DNA from: Ramlibacter sp.
Lineage (GTDB): Bacteria > Pseudomonadota > Gammaproteobacteria > Burkholderiales > Burkholderiaceae_C
Assembly (NCBI GenBank): GCA_030695945.1
Contig: JAUYOG010000050.1
Span: forward strand, 1 to 64,000
Direction: 5' to 3'
DNA: 64,000 nt
This document shows positions 1 through 8,777 of this stretch, one piece after another. Position 1 is the first letter of the stretch. Each line of letters begins with the position of its first letter. The position numbers and the translations under genes are program-made. The notes under the pieces are model-generated. The model made no database searches, was not told where the DNA came from, and saw only the letters and a list, made by a program, of their open reading frames with translations.

Positions 1-389
1 GGCGGGCTGCGGCGCGAATCAAGCACAGGCGCTTGCGGCGGGTGAGACCGCGACCCAGCCCGGCTACGAGAGCGTGCGCAGCACGCGGATCGAGCCGGGC
101 GTACGTCTCATGCTCGCGAAACTTGTTTGAGCCGCAGCGCAGCGCAGGCGAGTTGTTTCGCGCGGGTCACGGGCTCGCCCGGCGCAAGGCATTCGGTGTC
201 GCTGCGAAGCAGCCACACCGAACGCCGTAGCCATCGCGCCGTAGCCCGCCCACGTGCAGCTTTGCCGCGGGGACTTGGCCAGACGTGGGTTGACGCGACG
301 AGATTCGATCCACCGCCCCCGCTGGTCTTGCGCCCCGTCAAGGAACCGGGCGCCACCCCTGCCTACAGTCAACAGATGGAGCAAGTGCC
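1..389. other. Intergenic region with palindromic sequence, no gene seen
   Basis: No convincing coding sequence is visible before the PRPP synthetase start. The stretch contains a perfect inverted repeat, CGCGAAAC at 115-122 and GTTTCGCG at 155-162, that could form a hairpin with a loop of about 32 nt. A similar CATGCTCGC-type phrase occurs near 6383, so this may be a second, degenerate dispersed repeat. The left window edge may also cut an upstream gene that I cannot recognise. Confidence 0.4.
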
Positions 390-1280
390 ATGCTGATCCT
401 CGCGTTGCCGGGCGCCGGCCGTCTCGCGGCGCTGCTCGCCTCGGAGCTGGACGCCGACTGGAGCGAGCTCGCGCTGCACCGCTTCCCCGACGGCGAATCG
501 CTGGTGCGCATCGACACGCCCGTGAAGGGGCGCTGCGTGGTGCTGGCCGCGAACCTGCGCCACCCCGACGAGAAGGCGCTGCCCCTCGTGTTCGCCGCCG
601 ACGCCGCGCGCGACCTTGGCGCGGCGCAGGTCGGCCTGGCCGCGCCCTACCTGCCGTACATGCGGCAGGACAGGCGCTTCAACCCCGGAGAGGCCGTGAC
701 GTCGCGCAGCTTCGCCCGCGTGCTGTCATCGTCCTTCGACTTCCTGGTGACGGTCGATCCGCACCTGCACCGCTGGCACAGCCTCGCGGAGCTCTACCCG
801 ATCCGCACCGCGGCGGTCGCCTCGGCGCCGGCCATCGCGCGCTGGCTGCGCCGCCATGCCAGCAACGCGTTGCTGGTCGGCCCCGATGCCGAGAGCGAGC
901 AATGGGTGGCCGAGGTCGCCGCCCTCGCTGACGTGCCGTGGACGGTGATGGCCAAGACCCGCCGCGGCGACCGCAACGTGGGCGTCAAGCTCGCCGCGCG
1001 GGGCCCGTGGCCCGGGCGCGTGCCCGTGCTGCTCGACGACATCGTGTCGACGGGCGAGACGCTCGTCGCCGCCACCGCGGCCTTGCGCGCGGCGGGCCTG
1101 CCCCCGCCCGCGTGCATCGCGGTGCATGCCCTGTTCGACGCCGATGCGCTGTGGCGCCTGATGGAAGCAGGTGTGCGCCAGGTGGTCACCTGCGACAGCG
1201 TTCCCCACCTCACCAATGCCATCCCGCTCGCACCCCTGGTCGCGGAGGCGGTGCGCTCGGTGGCCGCGAGACGACCATGA
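390..1280 (+). CDS. prs: Ribose-phosphate pyrophosphokinase-like protein (divergent Prs paralogue)
   Basis: PRPP synthetase family; family members make PRPP from ribose 5-phosphate and ATP in the cytoplasm. The 296 residues are slightly shorter than a housekeeping Prs (about 315). The pyrophosphate/ATP region reads YLPYMRQDRRFNPGEA and is followed by VTVDPHLHR; the PRPP loop is LLDDIVSTGETL near residue 215. The loop style resembles archaeal-type and secondary bacterial Prs proteins rather than the usual E. coli-type sequence, so a second housekeeping prs probably exists elsewhere. Such paralogues often sit in low-oxygen or phosphoribosyl loci, and a phosphoribosyltransferase gene lies at 47979-48479. 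The ATG at 390 was chosen because the family N-terminus MLILALPG starts there. The stop overlaps the ATG of a pseudogene. Confidence 0.85.
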   Translation: MLILALPGAGRLAALLASELDADWSELALHRFPDGESLVRIDTPVKGRCVVLAANLRHPDEKALPLVFAADAARDLGAAQVGLAAPYLPYMRQDRRFNPGEAVTSRSFARVLSSSFDFLVTVDPHLHRWHSLAELYPIRTAAVASAPAIARWLRRHASNALLVGPDAESEQWVAEVAALADVPWTVMAKTRRGDRNVGVKLAARGPWPGRVPVLLDDIVSTGETLVAATAALRAAGLPPPACIAVHALFDADALWRLMEAGVRQVVTCDSVPHLTNAIPLAPLVAEAVRSVAARRP

Positions 1281-1403
1281 GCTCGGCTCGGGTGGTCGTC
1301 ACCATGGGCATGCCCGGGCTCGGGCATGGTGGGCGACATGAAGCCGGACGCGGCCGCCGCATGGATGGGCAAGCTGCGGCGGCTGGGGCGCGAAGCCGGC
1401 TGA
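1277..1403 (+). pseudogene. Remnant of NAD(P)H:quinone reductase-like flavodoxin-fold gene
   Basis: The sequence opens with ATG overlapping the prs stop and encodes SSARVVVTMGMP, a phrase typical of the central part of MdaB/KefF-like NAD(P)H dehydrogenases of about 190 residues. Right after that phrase the reading frame must shift. The other frame then gives SGMVGDMKPDAAAAWMGKL and RRLGREAG with a stop at 1401-1403, which resembles the C-terminus of the same family. The N-terminal half and the part between the two phrases are missing. I infer an internally deleted, frameshifted remnant. The alternative, a chance small ORF, is less likely because both pieces fit the same family in the right order. 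Confidence 0.55.
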
Positions 1404-1473
1404 AGCGTGGCCGCAACACGGCTGTAGGACAAACCCGCTGAAGTCCCCCCGGGCCACCGGCGGGTCGCCATAA

Positions 1474-3426
1474 TTGCCGGGCACACTTCCACGAACGCAG
1501 CCCACCTTGCCCGCAGCCACGCCCACTTTGAGCCCGGTCTCCGCTGCCGAAGCCGCGCTGGAAGGCGGCTTCCAGTTGCTGATCGACGGCGTCGTCGATT
1601 ACGGCATCTTCGTCCTCGACCCGACAGGCCATGTGATCTCCTGGAACAGCGGCGCCGAAAAGCTCAAGGGCTACCGGCGCGACGAGATCATCGGCAAGCA
1701 CTTTTCCATCTTCTATCCGCCCGAGGCCAACGCGACCGCCTGGCCCCAGGAAGAGCTGCGCCGCGCGCGTGAGCTCGGCCGCTTCGAGGACGAGGGCTGG
1801 CGCGTGCGCAAGGACGGCTCGCTGTTCTGGGCCAACGTGATCATCACCGCCGTGCAAGGGTCGGACGGAACGCTGACGGGCTACGTCAAGATCACCCGCG
1901 ACCTCACCGAACGCCGACGCCACGAGGAGGAATTGCGCGCCAGCGAGGAGCGCTTCCGCCTGCTGGTCGAGAGCGTGCGCGACTACGCGATCTTCATGCT
2001 GGATCCCGACGGGATCATTCGCAGCTGGAATGCCGGCGCGCAGACCCTGAAGGGCTACGCCGCCGGCGAGATCATCGGGCGGCACTTCAGCTCGTTCTAT
2101 ACGCCGCAGGACCAGCAGGCGGGCAAGCCGGCCGCGGAACTGCGCACGGCCCGCGCCAACGGCCGGGTGGAGGACGAAGGCTGGCGCGTGCGCAAGGACG
2201 GCACGCTGTTCTGGGCCAACGTGGTCATCACCGCCGTCTATGGCCGCACGGGGGAATTGCTCGGCTATGCGAAGGTCACGCGCGACATGACGCAGCGCCG
2301 CCGCCTGGAGGAGCTCGAGCGCTCCAGCCGGATGATGAACGAGTTCCTGGCGATGCTCGCGCACGAGCTGCGCAACCCGCTTGCGCCGATGCGCAATGCC
2401 GTCACGGTGATGCAGCTGGAGCCGATCGCCAGCGCCGCGCTGCGCGATTGCCGCGACATCATCGACCGCCAGCTCTCCCACGTCACCCGGCTGGTGGACG
2501 ACCTGCTGGACGTCGGGCGGTTTGCCACCGGCAAGATCAAGCTGCGCCGGCAGCTGCAACGTGTTGACGAGGTGGTGGCGCGCAGCGTCGAGACGGTGCG
2601 CCCGACGTTGCAGGCGCGCGGCCACGCATTCGAGATCGACCAGCCGCCGACGCCCGTGCATGTCAACGGCGACCCGACGCGCCTGTCCCAGGTGCTGCAG
2701 AACCTGCTGCTGAACGCGGCGAAGTTCACCCCCGACGGCGGGCGCATCGCCCTGAAAGTCGCGACCGAGGGCGGCTTCGTCGCCATCTCGGTCACGGACA
2801 ACGGCCGGGGCATCGATGCCGCGGACCTCGAGCGCGTCTTCGGCCTCTTCGTCCAGGGCGACAACGGCACGCCGAACGAAAGCGGCCTGGGAATCGGCCT
2901 CACGCTGGCGCGGTCGCTCACCGAAATGCATGGCGGCCGGCTGGATGCGGAGAGTCCGGGGCGCGGGATGGGCACTACCTTCACGGTACGCCTGCCGCTG
3001 GTCAACATGAGGTCCGGGGGCGGCGACGGCCAACGGGACGAGCACGGGCCCTCCACGGGGCGGCGGGTCTTGGTGGTGGACGACAATCGGGATGCCGCCG
3101 ACAGCACCATCACCATCCTGCGGCTGCTGGGCCACCAGGCCGAGTGCGCCTACAACGGCCATGAGGCGGTGGAAACGGCGCGACGGTTCCCCGCCGACGT
3201 GGTGCTGCTGGACCTGGCGATGCCGGGCCTGGACGGTTTCGAAACCCTGAAGCTCTTGCGCGCCTTGCCGGGCCTCGAAAGTGTCTTCGCGATCGCAATG
3301 ACGGGCTACGGCAGCGGCGACGACCGGCGCCGCACCATGGCGGCCGGCTTCGACGCCCACCTGACCAAACCCGTCGAGCTGGGCGCGTTGGTCGCGCTGC
3401 TCAACGAAGTCCGGCCGGCGGCATAG
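1474..3426 (+). CDS. Hybrid sensor histidine kinase, PAS-PAS-HisKA-HATPase-REC
   Basis: This is a 650-residue soluble-looking hybrid kinase with no membrane segment. Two consecutive PAS domains (about residues 25-130 and 155-265) are near-duplicates, each with an FxLDPxGxIxSWNxGA(E/Q)xLKGY signature and an EDEGWRVRKDGxLFWANV phrase. The HisKA box LAMLAHELRNPLAPMRNAV places the phospho-acceptor His near residue 297. It is followed by HATPase motifs (NLLLNAAKFTP, VTDNGRGID, GLGIGLTLARSL) and a C-terminal receiver domain from about residue 530, with Asp near 580 in LLDLAMPGLDG and a late KP. The predicted start is TTG at 1474; an in-frame TTG at 1507 is an alternative. The PAS ligand cannot be told from sequence. 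It overlaps nothing and ends 3 nt from a convergent gene. Confidence 0.88.
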   Translation: MPGTLPRTQPTLPAATPTLSPVSAAEAALEGGFQLLIDGVVDYGIFVLDPTGHVISWNSGAEKLKGYRRDEIIGKHFSIFYPPEANATAWPQEELRRARELGRFEDEGWRVRKDGSLFWANVIITAVQGSDGTLTGYVKITRDLTERRRHEEELRASEERFRLLVESVRDYAIFMLDPDGIIRSWNAGAQTLKGYAAGEIIGRHFSSFYTPQDQQAGKPAAELRTARANGRVEDEGWRVRKDGTLFWANVVITAVYGRTGELLGYAKVTRDMTQRRRLEELERSSRMMNEFLAMLAHELRNPLAPMRNAVTVMQLEPIASAALRDCRDIIDRQLSHVTRLVDDLLDVGRFATGKIKLRRQLQRVDEVVARSVETVRPTLQARGHAFEIDQPPTPVHVNGDPTRLSQVLQNLLLNAAKFTPDGGRIALKVATEGGFVAISVTDNGRGIDAADLERVFGLFVQGDNGTPNESGLGIGLTLARSLTEMHGGRLDAESPGRGMGTTFTVRLPLVNMRSGGGDGQRDEHGPSTGRRVLVVDDNRDAADSTITILRLLGHQAECAYNGHEAVETARRFPADVVLLDLAMPGLDGFETLKLLRALPGLESVFAIAMTGYGSGDDRRRTMAAGFDAHLTKPVELGALVALLNEVRPAA

Positions 3427-3429
3427 GCC

Positions 3430-5967
3430 TCACTGGGGGATCGTCTCGCCGCCTGTCGGTGGCGCGGAAACGGCGGGAGCGGCGCCGGACTCACCGGCCT
3501 GCGGCGCAAGCACCGGCCGCTCCGTCGGCAGCGAAGACGGCATCGGCTCGCGGGGCGTGACGACAACCTGGCCCTGGCGATCGACGCGCAGCGTCACCGG
3601 GCCGCGCGGCGCCTCGTACGCACGCGGTGCATCGGGCCGCTGGATCTCCGGCACCCGCTGGAACGACGGCGGCAACTCGGGCTGCGCCGCGACGGCCTGC
3701 TCCGGCGCGGGAGGCGGCATCGTGGCGGGCGCCTGCAGCGTCACGGCGGGCGCCATGGCCGTCGGCGGCGGTTCGGCGCCGGCCAGCGGTTCCGCCACCG
3801 GCGCCGCGCCCTCGGGATAGGTGCGGCCGAACATCGCGCCGAACCAGTCGTTGACGCGACCGAGCGCGTCGGCCGGCTCCTCCTGCTTGCGCGGCGCCGC
3901 GAAGCGTGCCTTGGCGTCGATGGCCTTGGCCTTGAGCGACTGCTGGAAGAAATCGCCGACGATATTCAGGGCGTTGTGCGCGCCCTGCCCCCAGGCATCG
4001 CCGCGCATGGTGACCCGGTTGTCGTTGAAACCCACCCACGCGCCACCCACCAGCTGCGGATGCATCAGGATGAACCAGCCGTCGGTGTTCGATTGCGTGG
4101 TGCCGGTCTTGCCGGCCACGTCGCCCTGGATGCCGAAGCGGCTGCGGATGCCGGCGCCGGTTCCGCGGTCGACAACGCCGCGCATCACGTCCAGCAGCGT
4201 CTCGGCCGCCTGCAGCGACAGCGCGCGCTCGGGCGTGCGCGGGCGGAAGTCCTCGAGCACGCGGTGATTGCGGTCCTCGACCCTCGTGACCAGCACCGGC
4301 TCGACGTAGCTGCCGCCATTGGCGATGGTGCCGAATGCGCTGACCATTTCCTTCAATGTGACAGGGCTCGTGCCCAGCGCGAGCGAGGGCACCTGGTCCA
4401 GCTTGCTCTGCCGCACGCCCATGTCCCAGGCCACCTTGGCGACCCTCGCGGGGCCGATCCGTTGCATCAGCTGGCTCGTGATCGAGTTCTTGGACAGCGC
4501 CAGCCCGTCGCGCAAGGTCATCGGCAGCCCGCTCGGCTCACCGACGTCGCCGGGCGTCCACACGGTGCGCTCGTCGATGCGGATTTCCACCAGCTGGTCG
4601 ACGAAGCTTTCCGCCGGGCTGATGCCCTGCTCGAATGCCGCCCCGTAGACGAACGGTTTGAACGTCGAGCCGGGCTGGCGGCGCGCCTGCGCCACGTGGT
4701 CGAACTTGTCTTCGTCGAAACCGCGGCTGCCGATCCACGCCTTCACATGGCCGTTGGCGGGGTCGAGCGCGAGGAAGCCGGCCTGCAGGCGCGTCTTGTC
4801 CTCCCACAACTTCTGCATGAACGCGGTGTCGGCCTGCAGCTTCTTCAAGGCCGCGTCATCGGCGAGCCCGCCCTGGCGCGCGGCCTGGAACTCGGCGGTT
4901 TCACGCACGAAGGTCTCCGCGAGCTGCTTGTGCGCTTTCCAGCCCGGGCCGCGCCGGTACGTCCCGTCCGCGGATTGCTGCAGCTTGTCGGCCTGGCGCT
5001 TCACGGCCTCCTCGGCCCGGGCCTGCAGCCCGGCATCGAGCGTGGTGCGCAGCACGAGCCCGTCGGCGTAGATGTTGTAGCCGTTGCGGTCGGCCCATTC
5101 GATCAGCCAGCGGCGCAACTGCTGCGTCACGTGAGGCGCGGAGCCGAAGTCCTCGGCCTGGCGCTCGAAGTCGAGAGCCAGCGGCTGCTTCTTGAGCTGC
5201 TCCAGGCCGGCGGCCTCGAGCTTGCCTTGCCGCGCCATCTGGGCCAGCACGGTGTTGCGCCGCTGCAGCGAGCGTTCGGGGTTGAGCACGGGGTTGTAGT
5301 AGCTCGTGCCCTTGAGCATGCCGATCAGCGTGGCGCTCTCCAGCACGTCCAGCTCGCCGGCCGTCTTGTCGAAGTACGTGCGCGCGGCCATCTCGATGCC
5401 GTACGCGTTGTACAGGAAGGGCACGGTGTTGAGGTAGATCTCCAGGATCTCGTCCTTGGAATGCACGGTCTCGATCTTCAGCGCCGTGATCGCTTCCTTG
5501 ACCTTGCGCGTGATCGTCGGCGCGCGGCCGATCTCTTCGGGGTAGAGGTTGCGGGCCAGCTGCTGCGTGATGGTCGAGCCGCCTTGCAGCTTCCCGCGCG
5601 CGGTGTGAAGCGCCGCCGCCACGGTGCGCCGGAAGTCGAAGCCATGGTGGTCGTAGAAGCGCTGGTCCTCGGTCGCGATCAGCGCGGCCAGGACGTTGGG
5701 CGAGATCGCGTCGAGCCTGACCCACTCGCGGTTGGCGCGCTTGAACACCGCCAGTTCCTTGCCGTCGGCGGAAAGCACGACCGTCGGCTGCTCGGCCTTG
5801 AACTTCCTGATGTCCTCGATGGCGGGCGTGAAGGGCACCAGCGCCAGCACGTAAGCGACTGCCATCAAGGGCAGTATCGACAGGGCCAGGAAGGGATGGC
5901 GCCGCAGCCAGCCCCACAGGCGGCGGAAGAAGTCGGCGACGGCAGAGGTAACGGGGGCCTGGCTCAC
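3430..5967 (-). CDS. mrcA: Class A penicillin-binding protein 1A (bifunctional transglycosylase/transpeptidase)
   Basis: Peptidoglycan synthase of 845 residues anchored in the inner membrane by one N-terminal helix (about residues 25-47). The transglycosylase domain shows EDQRFYDHHGFD with the catalytic Glu, GGSTITQQLARNLY and KDEILEIYLN. The transpeptidase domain shows the acyl-serine motif PGSTFKPF, the SxN motif in LALSKNSIT, and GKTGTTQSNTDGWF. The last ~150 residues are a Pro/Ala-rich tail (PAPEQAVAAQPELPP and similar) of low complexity, common in betaproteobacterial PBPs. It polymerises and cross-links glycan strands in the periplasm. It is transcribed alone and converges on the hybrid kinase with 3 nt between stops. 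Confidence 0.9.
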   Translation of the reverse strand: MSQAPVTSAVADFFRRLWGWLRRHPFLALSILPLMAVAYVLALVPFTPAIEDIRKFKAEQPTVVLSADGKELAVFKRANREWVRLDAISPNVLAALIATEDQRFYDHHGFDFRRTVAAALHTARGKLQGGSTITQQLARNLYPEEIGRAPTITRKVKEAITALKIETVHSKDEILEIYLNTVPFLYNAYGIEMAARTYFDKTAGELDVLESATLIGMLKGTSYYNPVLNPERSLQRRNTVLAQMARQGKLEAAGLEQLKKQPLALDFERQAEDFGSAPHVTQQLRRWLIEWADRNGYNIYADGLVLRTTLDAGLQARAEEAVKRQADKLQQSADGTYRRGPGWKAHKQLAETFVRETAEFQAARQGGLADDAALKKLQADTAFMQKLWEDKTRLQAGFLALDPANGHVKAWIGSRGFDEDKFDHVAQARRQPGSTFKPFVYGAAFEQGISPAESFVDQLVEIRIDERTVWTPGDVGEPSGLPMTLRDGLALSKNSITSQLMQRIGPARVAKVAWDMGVRQSKLDQVPSLALGTSPVTLKEMVSAFGTIANGGSYVEPVLVTRVEDRNHRVLEDFRPRTPERALSLQAAETLLDVMRGVVDRGTGAGIRSRFGIQGDVAGKTGTTQSNTDGWFILMHPQLVGGAWVGFNDNRVTMRGDAWGQGAHNALNIVGDFFQQSLKAKAIDAKARFAAPRKQEEPADALGRVNDWFGAMFGRTYPEGAAPVAEPLAGAEPPPTAMAPAVTLQAPATMPPPAPEQAVAAQPELPPSFQRVPEIQRPDAPRAYEAPRGPVTLRVDRQGQVVVTPREPMPSSLPTERPVLAPQAGESGAAPAVSAPPTGGETIPQ

Positions 5968-6055
5968 CCGCTCATCTTGGACGGGCCGCTACGCTCGGGC
6001 TGTAGGACGGCGGCGCGACGGGCATTGCCGTTTTCCCGCGTCTGCATTGTTGGCG

Positions 6056-6162
6056 GGATCAGGCCGACGGGGCGCTCTACTCCGCGAATGTCCCCCGTCG
6101 CGGGCTGCGCCCGCTACCTCCTCCTTGATTTCGCTGCGCAGAGCACCCCGTCGCCCTGATCC
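6056..6162 (+). repeat. Intergenic palindromic repeat, copy A
   Basis: A 107-bp element ends in near-perfect inverted repeats: GGATCAGGCCGACGGGGCGC on the left, and on the right the complement of GGATCAGGGCGACGGGGTGC. The core reads CGCGAATGTCCCCCGTCGCG, then a small hairpin GCGGGC-TGC-GCCCGC, then TTTCGCTGCGC. The same core recurs at 13289-13390, 13441-13549 (inverted) and 63671-63779. The flank TCTGCATTGTTGGCGG is also shared with the copy at 13441-13549. Confidence 0.85.
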
Positions 6163-6636
6163 ATCCACAGTTCTAGCAGACGCAGGGTGGGACCCGGTCC
6201 CCATCAGCGACTCCCGGGCTACTCCCCGGCGGCACAGGTACCCACCGTACGCCACGATGCTCGCGCGCCACCGGTGGCATGCCCCCACTGCGCCTGAGCG
6301 TCAGGCGGTACCCGGCAGCGGCGATTTCTGTGGCGGCGCAGCGGCTCGGCCTGGGGACGCGCGCGCGCAGCGCGCTACGTTTCATGCTCGCCGTAGCTGT
6401 CCGAGCGAAGCGGCCTCAGGGCGCGAAGCGATTTCTACGGCGCCGGCCCCAGGCCTAGGGTAGCGAAGCGGAGTCGTCGCGAAGCGACGACCGTCACAGT
6501 ATGAGTCGCTGCCGGGTGCCGCCTGGCGCGACGCGCGGACGGAGGAGATCCGGTGAGCACAGGTGCCCACCCTACGCCAAGTGGTGCGAGTGCGGGAAAT
6601 GGATGCCGGATCGAGTCCGGCATGACAGCCTTGAGG
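6163..6636. other. Intergenic region with further short palindromes, no gene
   Basis: No codon-biased ORF is supported here. The stretch is a patchwork of short repeat-like pieces: CACAGGTACCCACCGTACG near 6234, its relative CACAGGTGCCCACCCTACG near 6559 (also related to the hairpin at 17178-17197), and the perfect inverted repeat ATGCCGGA-TCGAG-TCCGGCAT near 6602. It looks like an accretion site for small intergenic repeats between the PBP gene and cbpM. Confidence 0.6.
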
Positions 6637-7008
6637 CTAACCGTGCGGCTCCCGCCACGGCTGCGGGCCCTCGCGCGCGGACAGGTGCGCGTGGCCCGGC
6701 AATTGGGCGCGCAGTGTGTGCACCTCGCGCTCCAGTTCGTCGATGCGGTTCAGGTATCCCAGCACCATCGCGACGGCGAACAGGTCCAGGTCGAAATCCC
6801 GGTACAGGCGGGCTGCCTTGCGCAGCGCGGCGACGCAGGCCCCGCTGAAGAGCGGCTCGGCCACGGTGCGGTCGATCGGCGCCAGCGCCCCGTACTCCAC
6901 CAGTTCGGCCAGTTGCTCCGGGCTCATGCCGCAGGTACGCGACAGCTCCGCCGCCGTCAGCGTCTCCCGGGCGTCCAGCCAGGTCACTTGCACTGCTTGC
7001 GTGCTCAC
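6637..7008 (-). CDS. cbpM: Chaperone modulator CbpM
   Basis: A 123-residue MerR-like helix-turn-helix protein that in other bacteria binds the J-domain of CbpA and inhibits its co-chaperone activity. The HTH-like segment is ETLTAAELSRTCGMSPEQLAELVEYGAL, followed by a long helix with YRDFDLDLFAVAMVLGYLNRID and a heptad-like ELEREVHTLRAQLPG. The start is GTG at 7008-7006, overlapping the cbpA stop by 4 nt (GTGA), so the two genes are probably translationally coupled. Its place directly downstream of cbpA supports the call. Confidence 0.88.
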   Translation of the reverse strand: MSTQAVQVTWLDARETLTAAELSRTCGMSPEQLAELVEYGALAPIDRTVAEPLFSGACVAALRKAARLYRDFDLDLFAVAMVLGYLNRIDELEREVHTLRAQLPGHAHLSAREGPQPWREPHG

Positions 7009-7937
7009 GATGCCTCCCCGGCCGCGACCGCGCGGGGATCGAAGCGCGAAGCAGCCGCCATTTCCTTGAACAGTTCCCGCTCGCGGTCGGTCAACGCGGC
7101 GGGCACGTCGATGTGGACCACGGCGTACAGGTCGCCGTGGCCGCCCCGGCCGTTGGCCATGCCGCGCCCGCGCAGCCGCAGCTTGCGGCCCGAGCGGGTG
7201 CCCGCCGGCACGGTGAGGAGCACCGGGCCCTCCAGCGTGGACACTTCGATCTCCGCGCCCAGGGCCGCTTCCCACGGCGCCAGCGCAAGGTCGAAGTACA
7301 GGTCGTGGCGGTCGGCCCGGAACACCGGGTGCGGCGCCAGCGTGATGTGCAGGTAGATGTCGCCGTCGGCCCCGCCGTTGCGGCCCTTTCCGCCCTTGCC
7401 GCGCAACCGCAGCTTCTGGCCCTCGCTCACGCCGGGCGGGATGGTGACTTCCAGGGTCCTGTCGCCGCCCGCGCCCGTGCGGTCGCCTCCTGGCTCGGCG
7501 AGGTTCAGGTTGATCGTGGCACCGCGGTGGGCGTCTTCCAGGCTGACGCGCACCGCGGTTTCGTAGTCGCGGCCGTGAGCGGGCATGGGGGCGTGATGGC
7601 CGCCCCGGTGCCGGCGGCCGAGGGCGTCGAGGAGGTCGGCGAGGTCGATGTCCTCGAACCCCTGCGCATCCGACGCATATTGATGGGCCCAGCCGGGTGG
7701 CGGCCTGAACTCCTCGCCTGCGGGCCGCCGCCCGAGTTCGTCGTAGGCAGCACGCTTTTCCGGGTCCTTCAGCGTGGCATAGGCCTCGCCGATCTCCTTG
7801 AACTTCGCCTCCGTCCCGGGCGATTTGGAGACGTCCGGGTGGTGCTGCCGCGCGAGCTTGCGGTAGGCCTTCTTGATCTGCTCGGCGTCCGCGTCACGAG
7901 GCACGCCGAGCGCGGCGTAGTAGTCCTTGTATTTCAT
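7005..7937 (-). CDS. cbpA: Curved-DNA-binding J-domain co-chaperone CbpA
   Basis: DnaJ-class co-chaperone of 310 residues. The N-terminal J domain (residues 4-70) has the HPD motif in QHHPDVSKSPG, flanked by AYRKLAR and AYDELG. A Gly/Pro linker follows, then two DnaJ C-terminal beta domains with VTIPPGVSEGQKLRLRGKGG and VPAGTRSGRKLRLRGRG. No zinc-finger CxxCxGxG repeats are present, which distinguishes CbpA from DnaJ. It stimulates DnaK and may bind nucleoid DNA in slow-growing cells. It forms an overlapping pair with cbpM and is divergent from nothing; fnr lies just upstream on the same strand. Confidence 0.93.
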   Translation of the reverse strand: MKYKDYYAALGVPRDADAEQIKKAYRKLARQHHPDVSKSPGTEAKFKEIGEAYATLKDPEKRAAYDELGRRPAGEEFRPPPGWAHQYASDAQGFEDIDLADLLDALGRRHRGGHHAPMPAHGRDYETAVRVSLEDAHRGATINLNLAEPGGDRTGAGGDRTLEVTIPPGVSEGQKLRLRGKGGKGRNGGADGDIYLHITLAPHPVFRADRHDLYFDLALAPWEAALGAEIEVSTLEGPVLLTVPAGTRSGRKLRLRGRGMANGRGGHGDLYAVVHIDVPAALTDRERELFKEMAAASRFDPRAVAAGEAS

Positions 7938-7962
7938 GGCGACCGCCGGCCGCTGGTTGCTT

Positions 7963-8757
7963 TCAGTGCACCTGCACCTCGATGCGGCGCTTCAGGCCGT
8001 CCATGTCGATGATGCGCACGTGGCGCTTGTCCACGTCCAGGAAGCGCTGGGCCTGGAAGGCGGAGAAGGTGCGGCTCACGGTTTCGAGCTTCATGCCCAG
8101 GTAGCTGCCGATTTCGGCGCGGCTCATGCGAAGGTGAAATTCTCGCTCCGAGTAGCCGCGGGCGGCGTAACGTTGCGAAAGGTTCACGAGGAAGGCGGCC
8201 AGGCGCTCTTCCGCATTCATGCTGCCCAGCAGCATCATCAGGCTGTGCTCGCGCATGATCTCGCGGCTCATCAGGCGGGTGATGATGTGCTGCATGCCGC
8301 CGGAGGCATTGGCCGCCAGGTCCGTCAGGTGGCTGTAGGGGATGGCGCAGATCTCGGTGTCTTCGAGCGCCATCGTGGCGCTGGCGTGGTGGCCCTGGGC
8401 CGCGCCGTCCAGGCCGACCAGCTCGCCGGCGATGTGGAAGCCGCTGACCTGCTCGCGGCCGTCGGCCAGCATCAGGCTGGACTTGAGCGTGCCGGCGCGA
8501 ACGGCGTAGATGAACTGGAACTTGTCGCCTTCACGGTAGAGCGTCTGGCCGGCCAGCACGCGGCGCCGCCCGAACATCAGGCTGTCCAGCCGCTCCACGT
8601 CCGGGGTGTTCATGCCGCAAGGCAGGCACAGGTCGCGCAGGTGGCAGCTCGAGCACGAGGTCTTGAGCGGCGCGACGGGCGTCAGTTGCCGCGTGTGGGC
8701 GGCCGGCATGATGTGCACGGTACGGGCGGCGGGTTGGGTGGCGGCGGCTACGGTCAT
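7963..8757 (-). CDS. fnr: FNR-type oxygen-sensing transcription regulator
   Basis: Crp/Fnr family, 264 residues. The N-terminal Cys cluster C35-SS-C38-(5)-C44-LP-C47, plus C137 in DTEICAIPY, matches the ligand pattern of 4Fe-4S FNR proteins. A cyclic-nucleotide-like beta roll (about residues 60-150) and a long dimer helix precede the HTH RAEIGSYLGMKLETVSRTFSAFQ. The E-x-x-S-R triad in ETVSR is the one with which E. coli FNR reads TTGAT half-sites. It is therefore the likely reader of the ten TTGAC/T-N4-G/ATCAA boxes found in this window. No box was seen in front of the gene itself. Confidence 0.93.
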   Translation of the reverse strand: MTVAAATQPAARTVHIMPAAHTRQLTPVAPLKTSCSSCHLRDLCLPCGMNTPDVERLDSLMFGRRRVLAGQTLYREGDKFQFIYAVRAGTLKSSLMLADGREQVSGFHIAGELVGLDGAAQGHHASATMALEDTEICAIPYSHLTDLAANASGGMQHIITRLMSREIMREHSLMMLLGSMNAEERLAAFLVNLSQRYAARGYSEREFHLRMSRAEIGSYLGMKLETVSRTFSAFQAQRFLDVDKRHVRIIDMDGLKRRIEVQVH

Positions 8758-8777
8758 GGTGATATTCCCCTCAGAAA

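Noticed and set aside
1210-3360. 716-codon open frame antisense to the hybrid kinase
   Set aside because: Shadow of the PAS and kinase codons; no domain seen. The same holds for long antisense frames under the RND, SoxB and ABC permease genes.
3976-6159. Long open frame (over 700 codons) antisense to the penicillin-binding protein gene
   Set aside because: It is composed of Arg/Ala/His/Gln-rich shadow codons typical of the complementary strand of GC-rich genes, has no domain, and the other strand has all PBP motifs.
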